A stretch of DNA of 17,984 nt. Origin: Deltaproteobacteria bacterium (GTDB lineage: Bacteria; Desulfobacterota; DSM-4660; Desulfatiglandales; HGW-15). How positions within the stretch are numbered: position 1 is the first letter of the stretch; the number at the start of each line of letters is the position of its first letter. The stretch spans positions 1-17,984 of the forward strand of contig JAFDHB010000062.1 of the NCBI GenBank assembly GCA_019308985.1. The letters are read 5' to 3'. A model generated the notes under the pieces. It ran no database searches. It saw nothing but the letters and a program-made list of their open reading frames with translations, and was not told where the DNA came from. Below are positions 14,234 to 17,984 of the stretch, in pieces. Position numbers and translations under genes: made by a program.

Positions 14234-14383
14234 CCGCCGATCAAAATAACAGGGCATCCTGTTGAAATACGTCCGGTAACTTTTCTCTTTGGAGAACTTC
14301 AGGCGATTGGAAGGGAGGTGAAATCAAGACAACAACAGGTGAAGGATAGGGTCGTTGGGTTGTCGTAGATAGGTATTAACCTT

Positions 14384-14536
14384 GATGGCTTCGTAAAAAG
14401 TCCAATTTCTGCGTTCCGCTTCATCTCGTTGTGATTGCGGCGTACGCTAAGTACGCCTCATCACACGAGATTTGCGCGCCTTGAACTTGAAGCTTTTTAC
14501 TTTGCCATCCCAATTTTGACTTTTTACGGGTTCATC
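14384..14536 (+). repeat. MITE-like repeat, copy A (complete, about 153 bases)
   Basis: It starts GATGGCTTCGTAAAAAGTC and ends GACTTTTTACGGGTTCATC, terminal inverted repeats that match at 15 of 19 positions (16-19 if the flanking TT/AA pair is counted separately). The middle can fold: ATCTCGTTGTGATTGCGGC leads to GGCGTAC-GCTAA-GTACGCC and returns as TCATCACACGAGAT. It encodes no protein. Its right end lies 24 bases before the TRAP binding-protein ATG. Confidence 0.82.
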
Positions 14537-14560
14537 AACCTTTAGTCGAAAGGAGTAGAC

Positions 14561-15568
14561 ATGGGCAGCAAGAAATGGATGAAATTCCTTATAACCTTGA
14601 GTATCTTTGCAGGGGTAATTACCTGGTCAACAGCAGAAGCTCCTGCGGCCAAGAAGTATACCATTAACTGCCTGACTGCCTGGCCCAAGACTGCATTTGA
14701 ATCAGAACAGTTTCTCAAGATGATAGAGTTGGCCCAGAAAGAGGCAGATGAGAAATACCCCGGACAACTTAAAATTGTTTACAAGGGGGCAGGAGAAGTC
14801 ATACGTAACAGGGAGCAGGTTGAGGCATGCCGCAGCGGCCTTATTGATATGGTATTTACTGCAACCAGTTATTACACCTCCATTATGCCGGAAATGGACA
14901 CCTTTTCACTCTCTCCCATGCGTCCGTGGGAAGAGCGGGCCACCGGGCTCTATGATTATATAGAGAAACTCCACAATCAAAAGGCAAATGTCCACTTTCT
15001 CGGGCGAGTGGGGACAGGAACCTACTTTTACCTATTCCTCTCCAAATCCATAAGGGTAGTTGATGACCTGAAGGGCATGAAAATTCGCTCTTCGCCGACC
15101 AACATACCATTCCTGAAGTTGGTTGGAGTAGAACCGGTCAGTATGCCGCCTCCTGATGTATACACTGCAATGGAGCGGGGTGTGGTTGACGGTTTCATCC
15201 TTCCGCCCCATACCATTCGTGACTTTGGTCTTGTAAAGCCCTCAAAATACATGGTTCAACCCGGCATATACAAGGCCTGCCAGACCGTATTGATCAACCT
15301 CGATGTCTGGAACAAGCTACCCGGGCACCTCCAGGAATTGCTTGCCAGACACACCAGGGGCATGGCCAGATTCGCAATCAAGAATATACTCAACAGGGTC
15401 AATACGGAGTTTGACTCATTTAAGAAGGAGGGGATGACCTTTATCAACCTTTCCCCCCAGGAGGCGGAGAAATTCAAGAAACTGGCCTGGGATGCCCTCT
15501 CATCAACCATCAAAAAGAAGGCACCGGTGGAGACTGAAACTATTTTGAGGTATTTTAAGGAGAAATAG
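14561..15568 (+). CDS. dctP: TRAP transporter substrate-binding protein, DctP family
   Basis: A 335-residue periplasmic protein with a signal peptide (cleavage near residues 25-30, STAEAPAA) and an AAGGAG ribosome-binding site. The DctP core is plain: DDLKGMKIRSSPTNIPFLKLVGVEPVSMPPPDVYTAMERGVVDGF. Arg176 in KGMKIR is the conserved arginine that usually grips the ligand's carboxylate. VHFLGRVGTGTYFYLFLSK fits the segment before it. TRAP binding proteins deliver organic acids, often C4-dicarboxylates, keto acids, aromatic acids or sulfonates; which one cannot be read here. The two membrane subunits follow on the same strand. Confidence 0.93.
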   Translation: MGSKKWMKFLITLSIFAGVITWSTAEAPAAKKYTINCLTAWPKTAFESEQFLKMIELAQKEADEKYPGQLKIVYKGAGEVIRNREQVEACRSGLIDMVFTATSYYTSIMPEMDTFSLSPMRPWEERATGLYDYIEKLHNQKANVHFLGRVGTGTYFYLFLSKSIRVVDDLKGMKIRSSPTNIPFLKLVGVEPVSMPPPDVYTAMERGVVDGFILPPHTIRDFGLVKPSKYMVQPGIYKACQTVLINLDVWNKLPGHLQELLARHTRGMARFAIKNILNRVNTEFDSFKKEGMTFINLSPQEAEKFKKLAWDALSSTIKKKAPVETETILRYFKEK

Positions 15569-15625
15569 ATTTTGGGGGCGGTTTAACAAGCCCATGAACT
15601 CTTATTTATTGAAGGAGGGGGAGGA

Positions 15626-16189
15626 ATGTCAAGATTCTTGGAAAAAAGCAGTGCAGCCCTTGCGGTGATTGCGGCCCTCCTCCTCCTGTTCATCACCTTT
15701 ACCATTGGTTACTCTATACTTACCCGTTCCCTTGGTCTGCACGCCCCGGTATGGACAGTGCAATTCAATGAGTACAGCCTCCTGTGGCTGACATTCCTTG
15801 GAACGGCCTGGGTCCTGTCAAGGAAGGGGCATGTATCAATACATCTTGTTTATTCACGCTTAAGTCACAGGGCTCAATTGATAATGAACCTCCTGCACAG
15901 CATTATGGGGCTAGGGTTATGCGGCGTGCTCTGCTGGTATGGTTGGGGAACTACCTGGGATCATTTTCAAAGAAGGGTTATTGATGTTCAACCCCTTGAT
16001 ATCCCGAAGGCTTACGTCCTTGTTGTTATCCCACTCGGTTTCTTTTTGTTGTCCCTTCAATTCCTGAAAAATTTTTACCATGCCCTCCAGGACCTCCGGT
16101 CCCAGTGGAGGGACGCGGAACAGGCCAAGCTCATTTCCTCCCCTCAATCGGGATCTAACGAGACTGCCAACCCGGGAGGAGAGTTATAA
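15626..16189 (+). CDS. dctQ: TRAP transporter small permease, DctQ family
   Basis: A 187-residue inner-membrane protein with four hydrophobic segments (about 10-32, 48-66, 85-108 and 130-150). FNEYSLLWLTFLGTAWVLSRKGHVSIHLV is the diagnostic DctQ stretch around the second helix. GAAGGAGGGGGAGG precedes the ATG, a very strong ribosome-binding site. The C-terminal 30 residues are hydrophilic. It pairs with the large permease, whose ATG lies 2 bases after this stop. The 57-base gap to the binding-protein gene shows no terminator. Confidence 0.92.
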   Translation: MSRFLEKSSAALAVIAALLLLFITFTIGYSILTRSLGLHAPVWTVQFNEYSLLWLTFLGTAWVLSRKGHVSIHLVYSRLSHRAQLIMNLLHSIMGLGLCGVLCWYGWGTTWDHFQRRVIDVQPLDIPKAYVLVVIPLGFFLLSLQFLKNFYHALQDLRSQWRDAEQAKLISSPQSGSNETANPGGEL

Positions 16190-16191
16190 GA

Positions 16192-17505
16192 ATGGAGTGG
16201 TGGGCGGTACTTCTCTTTTTTATCGGCGGGCTCATCATCCTGCTCCTCTCCGGGTTTCCAATAGCCTTTTCGTTCTTATTAATGGACCTAATCGGTATTC
16301 TCATCTTCATGGGGCCTTTGGGACTAAAACATGTCACTCTCAATATATTCACATCCATATCCACCTTTGTAATAGCACCTGTACCACTATTTATACTGAT
16401 GGGTGAATTGATGTTTCATTCCCAAATTGCATATGACACCATTGATGTCCTTGACAGATGGCTTGGCCGGGTCCCTGGAAGATTGAGCTTGTTGGCTGCA
16501 ACCAGTGGCACGATCTTTGCGGCCACCAGTGGCTCAACGATGGCAAATACTGCTATGTTGGGGACGGTATTGCTCCCGGAGATGAGAAACCGCGGATACA
16601 GCACTTCTATGTCTGTGGGGCCGATCGTTGGAGTAGGCGGTCTTGCCATGCTCATCCCTCCATCTGCGCTTGCAGTGGTACTCGCCAGTATAGGCAAAAT
16701 TTCTGTCGGCCGGATCCTTATGGGCGGAGTCGTTCCCGGCCTTATCCTCGGCTGTTTTTTTGGTGCTTACATCGTCATATCCACCTGGCTCATGCCTCAT
16801 ATTGCCCCCCCCTACCAGGTCAAGCCCACGCCCTTAGGCCGAAAGATCTTCCTGACCGTCAAGTACCTCATCCCCATGGGTTTCATCATTTTCATGGTCA
16901 TAGGGCTCATCATCCTTGGTTTTGCTACCCCAACGGAAGCTGCTGCTTCGGGGGTGATTGCCACCATGCTGGTTACGATTGTTTATGGTCGTTTGAGTTG
17001 GAAGATGTTGAAAGGCACCCTGACGGGGTCGGTCCAGATATCCGTTATGGTGTTCATGATTATTGCGGCGTCAAAGACCTTCAGCAGCATCCTGGCCTTT
17101 ACCGGGGCCTCAACAGGGTTGACTGATCTGGTAAAGGGACTTGAAATTCACCCCATCTTGATTCTAATCTTCATGCAGCTGATCATTGCCTTCATGGGAA
17201 CTTTCATGGAGGCCATTTCCATCATGATGATCTGCCTGCCGGTATTCATGCCCATCTCTCATGTCCTGGGCTTTGATCCTGTCTGGTTCGGGGTACTCAT
17301 GCTCATTAACTTGGAAATGGGGCAAATCACCCCTCCCTTTGGTATGCTGCTCTTTGTCATGAAGGGGGTTGCCCCGAAAGACGTTACCATCGAAGAGATC
17401 TGCTGGGCAGCCCTGCCCTATATCATCTTTGACATCCTGATTATGGCCATGATCATTGCCTGGCCGGATATAGTTCTCTGGCTGCCCGGAATGCTCGGGA
17501 AGTAA
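16192..17505 (+). CDS. dctM: TRAP transporter large permease, DctM family
   Basis: A 437-residue protein with about 12 membrane segments, the normal size and layout for DctM. Marker segments are ISTFVIAPVPLFILMGELMFHS, TSGTIFAATSGSTMANTAMLGTVLLPEM, IPPSALAVVLASIGKISVGRILMGGVVPG, FATPTEAAASGV and INLEMGQITPPFGMLLFVMKGVAP. It forms the sodium-coupled transport channel that takes ligand from the binding protein. GGGAGGAG lies about 11 bases upstream, at the end of the small-permease gene, indicating coupling. It is the last gene of the operon and the last gene in the window. Confidence 0.95.
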   Translation: MEWWAVLLFFIGGLIILLLSGFPIAFSFLLMDLIGILIFMGPLGLKHVTLNIFTSISTFVIAPVPLFILMGELMFHSQIAYDTIDVLDRWLGRVPGRLSLLAATSGTIFAATSGSTMANTAMLGTVLLPEMRNRGYSTSMSVGPIVGVGGLAMLIPPSALAVVLASIGKISVGRILMGGVVPGLILGCFFGAYIVISTWLMPHIAPPYQVKPTPLGRKIFLTVKYLIPMGFIIFMVIGLIILGFATPTEAAASGVIATMLVTIVYGRLSWKMLKGTLTGSVQISVMVFMIIAASKTFSSILAFTGASTGLTDLVKGLEIHPILILIFMQLIIAFMGTFMEAISIMMICLPVFMPISHVLGFDPVWFGVLMLINLEMGQITPPFGMLLFVMKGVAPKDVTIEEICWAALPYIIFDILIMAMIIAWPDIVLWLPGMLGK

Positions 17506-17819
17506 TATCCTTCCAAGGCCTTGAAGCCAAAGCTGTTGTATACCCGCGCTACTATTGTATCTCTTGCGCTATTCATGCTGGCTCCCGGTTAAGAGGCTTC
17601 CAGACCTGGAAGGCGATGCATGTACAATGGCCCAATTTTGTACAATGTCAAGCCTCCGGGCCGGAGCTGGCTTGGGCCCCTTCCGGTCGGCAGGCCCTAT
17701 GTCCCCGCAAGCTGGAAAGGAAGAGAAGAATATTGACCCCTTGGGCGGAATAAGACTCGCGCTTCATCCCGGTAGGATAACAAACCACCTATGGGCGGAC
17801 AGTAATACATTAAAGATTT
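17506..17819. other. Intergenic region after the TRAP operon
   Basis: No gene is supported here; an 88-codon open frame at 17555-17821 has a low-complexity composition and no family features. Visible structure includes the 10-base palindrome CAAGGCCTTG (17514-17523), an inverted repeat TGTACAA/TTGTACA (17621-17644), and CTCCGG-G-CCGGAG (17654-17666). None has the T-run of a typical terminator. Confidence 0.5.
17621..17644. promoter_or_regulatory. Operator-like inverted repeat TGTACAA-N10-TTGTACA
   Basis: TGTACAA (17621-17627) and its reverse complement TTGTACA (17638-17644) are 10 bases apart, so the half-site centres are 17 bases apart. GTACAATG is also repeated directly. The arrangement suits a dimeric regulator, but no target gene is visible downstream in the window. 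Confidence 0.3.
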
Positions 17820-17984
17820 GATGGCTTCGTAAAAAGTCCAATTTCTGCGTTGCGCTTCATCTCTGCCCCGTTAAATGGGCATTTTCCGCATTGAATCAAA
17901 GACCTGGAACCGTCAGAGAACATCGTGGGTTCAATAGTTGTGAATTCAGGGTTATTTAACGGGGTAAATGATTGCGGCGTACGC
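17820..17984 (+). repeat. MITE-like repeat, copy B (interrupted, cut by window end)
   Basis: It matches copy A through GATGGCTTCGTAAAAAGTC, CAATTTCTGCGTT and GCGCTTCATCTC. It then departs for about 105 bases and resumes at TGATTGCGGCGTACGC (17969-17984), where the window ends. The first 44 bases differ from copy A at one position only (TTGCGC against TTCCGC). Confidence 0.82.
17864..17968. mobile_element. Small non-coding insertion nested in repeat copy B
   Basis: The extra sequence in copy B is bounded by CCCCGTTAAAT (17866-17876) and its exact reverse complement ATTTAACGGGG (17954-17964). Copy A has only four bases (GTTG) at this place. The insert encodes nothing. Exact ends and any target duplication cannot be fixed from one example. 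Confidence 0.55.

Larger units (their letters stand above)
13965..14560. other. Long intergenic region upstream of the TRAP operon
   Basis: This 596-base gap has no supported gene. It holds an 18-base palindrome (14011-14028), three consecutive stem-loops (14090-14145), a candidate promoter (14205-14233), a GGGAGGTG purine run near 14315 without a convincing start codon, and a complete MITE-like repeat (14384-14536). The last 24 bases hold the ribosome-binding site of the TRAP binding-protein gene. Confidence 0.6.

Noticed and set aside
14090..14330. Known riboswitch (glycine, c-di-GMP, TPP, cobalamin or Moco type)
   Set aside because: I compared the visible stems with the consensus cores I know and found none of the conserved sequence blocks.
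16458..17126. 222-codon open frame inside the large TRAP permease gene
   Set aside because: It is in a different frame of dctM, rich in His, Cys and Arg, as expected for an out-of-frame shadow of membrane-protein codons.
17555..17821. 88-codon open frame after the TRAP operon
   Set aside because: It has no ribosome-binding site, no family motif and an irregular composition, and it runs into a non-coding repeat.

Overview
The window looks like chromosome from an anaerobic, Gram-negative, deltaproteobacterial-type organism (Desulfobacterota, perhaps Syntrophobacterales-like). This is inferred from a tungsten-type aldehyde:ferredoxin oxidoreductase paired with a MoaD-like protein, a TRAP carboxylate transporter, outer-membrane (TolC) efflux genes, a sigma-54-type promoter and strong GGAGG ribosome-binding sites. 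No rRNA, tRNA, CRISPR array, phage gene or transposase is visible.

Layout. (1) 2-1488, + strand: the C-terminal two thirds of an aldehyde:ferredoxin oxidoreductase, cut by the window edge, then a small MoaD/ThiS-family protein ending in Gly-Gly. (2) 1742-7546, - strand: a tripartite export operon read in the order TolC-family outer-membrane factor, MacA/HlyD-type adaptor, MacB-type ATPase, MacB-type permease. (3) 7913-8362, - strand: a small periplasmic Spy/CpxP/ZraP-like LTxxQ protein. It is preceded by a close match to a sigma-54 (-24/-12) promoter and, about 125 bases further upstream, a perfect dyad resembling an activator-binding site. (4) 8684-11942, + strand: a sigma-70-type promoter and a glutamate/aspartate-type amino-acid ABC transporter (binding protein, two permeases, ATPase). 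(5) 12117-13964, + strand: an aspartate/glutamate racemase-family protein and a D-cysteine desulfhydrase-type PLP enzyme. (6) 14561-17505, + strand: a complete TRAP transporter (DctP, DctQ, DctM).

Two themes stand out. First, the envelope module: the adaptor carries a Pro/Gly/Ser-rich linker and a charged C-terminal tail with repeated LSPEQ/LSPEE/MSREE motifs, which resemble the LTxxQ motifs of the Spy-like protein encoded next door. With the probable sigma-54 control, this suggests an envelope-stress or metal-responsive export system resembling zraP combined with macAB-tolC. Second, the acidic amino-acid and sulfur module: a Glu/Asp-type importer followed by a racemase and a D-cysteine desulfhydrase suggests uptake and breakdown of D- or sulfur-containing amino acids. 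The substrates cannot be fixed from sequence alone.

At least three copies of one non-coding, MITE-like repeat (outer sequence GATGGCTTCGTAAAAAGTC) punctuate the right half: 12020-12106 (reversed and truncated), 14384-14536 (complete) and from 17820 to the window end. The last copy is interrupted by about 105 bases bounded by a perfect 11-base inverted repeat, which suggests one small element nested inside another.
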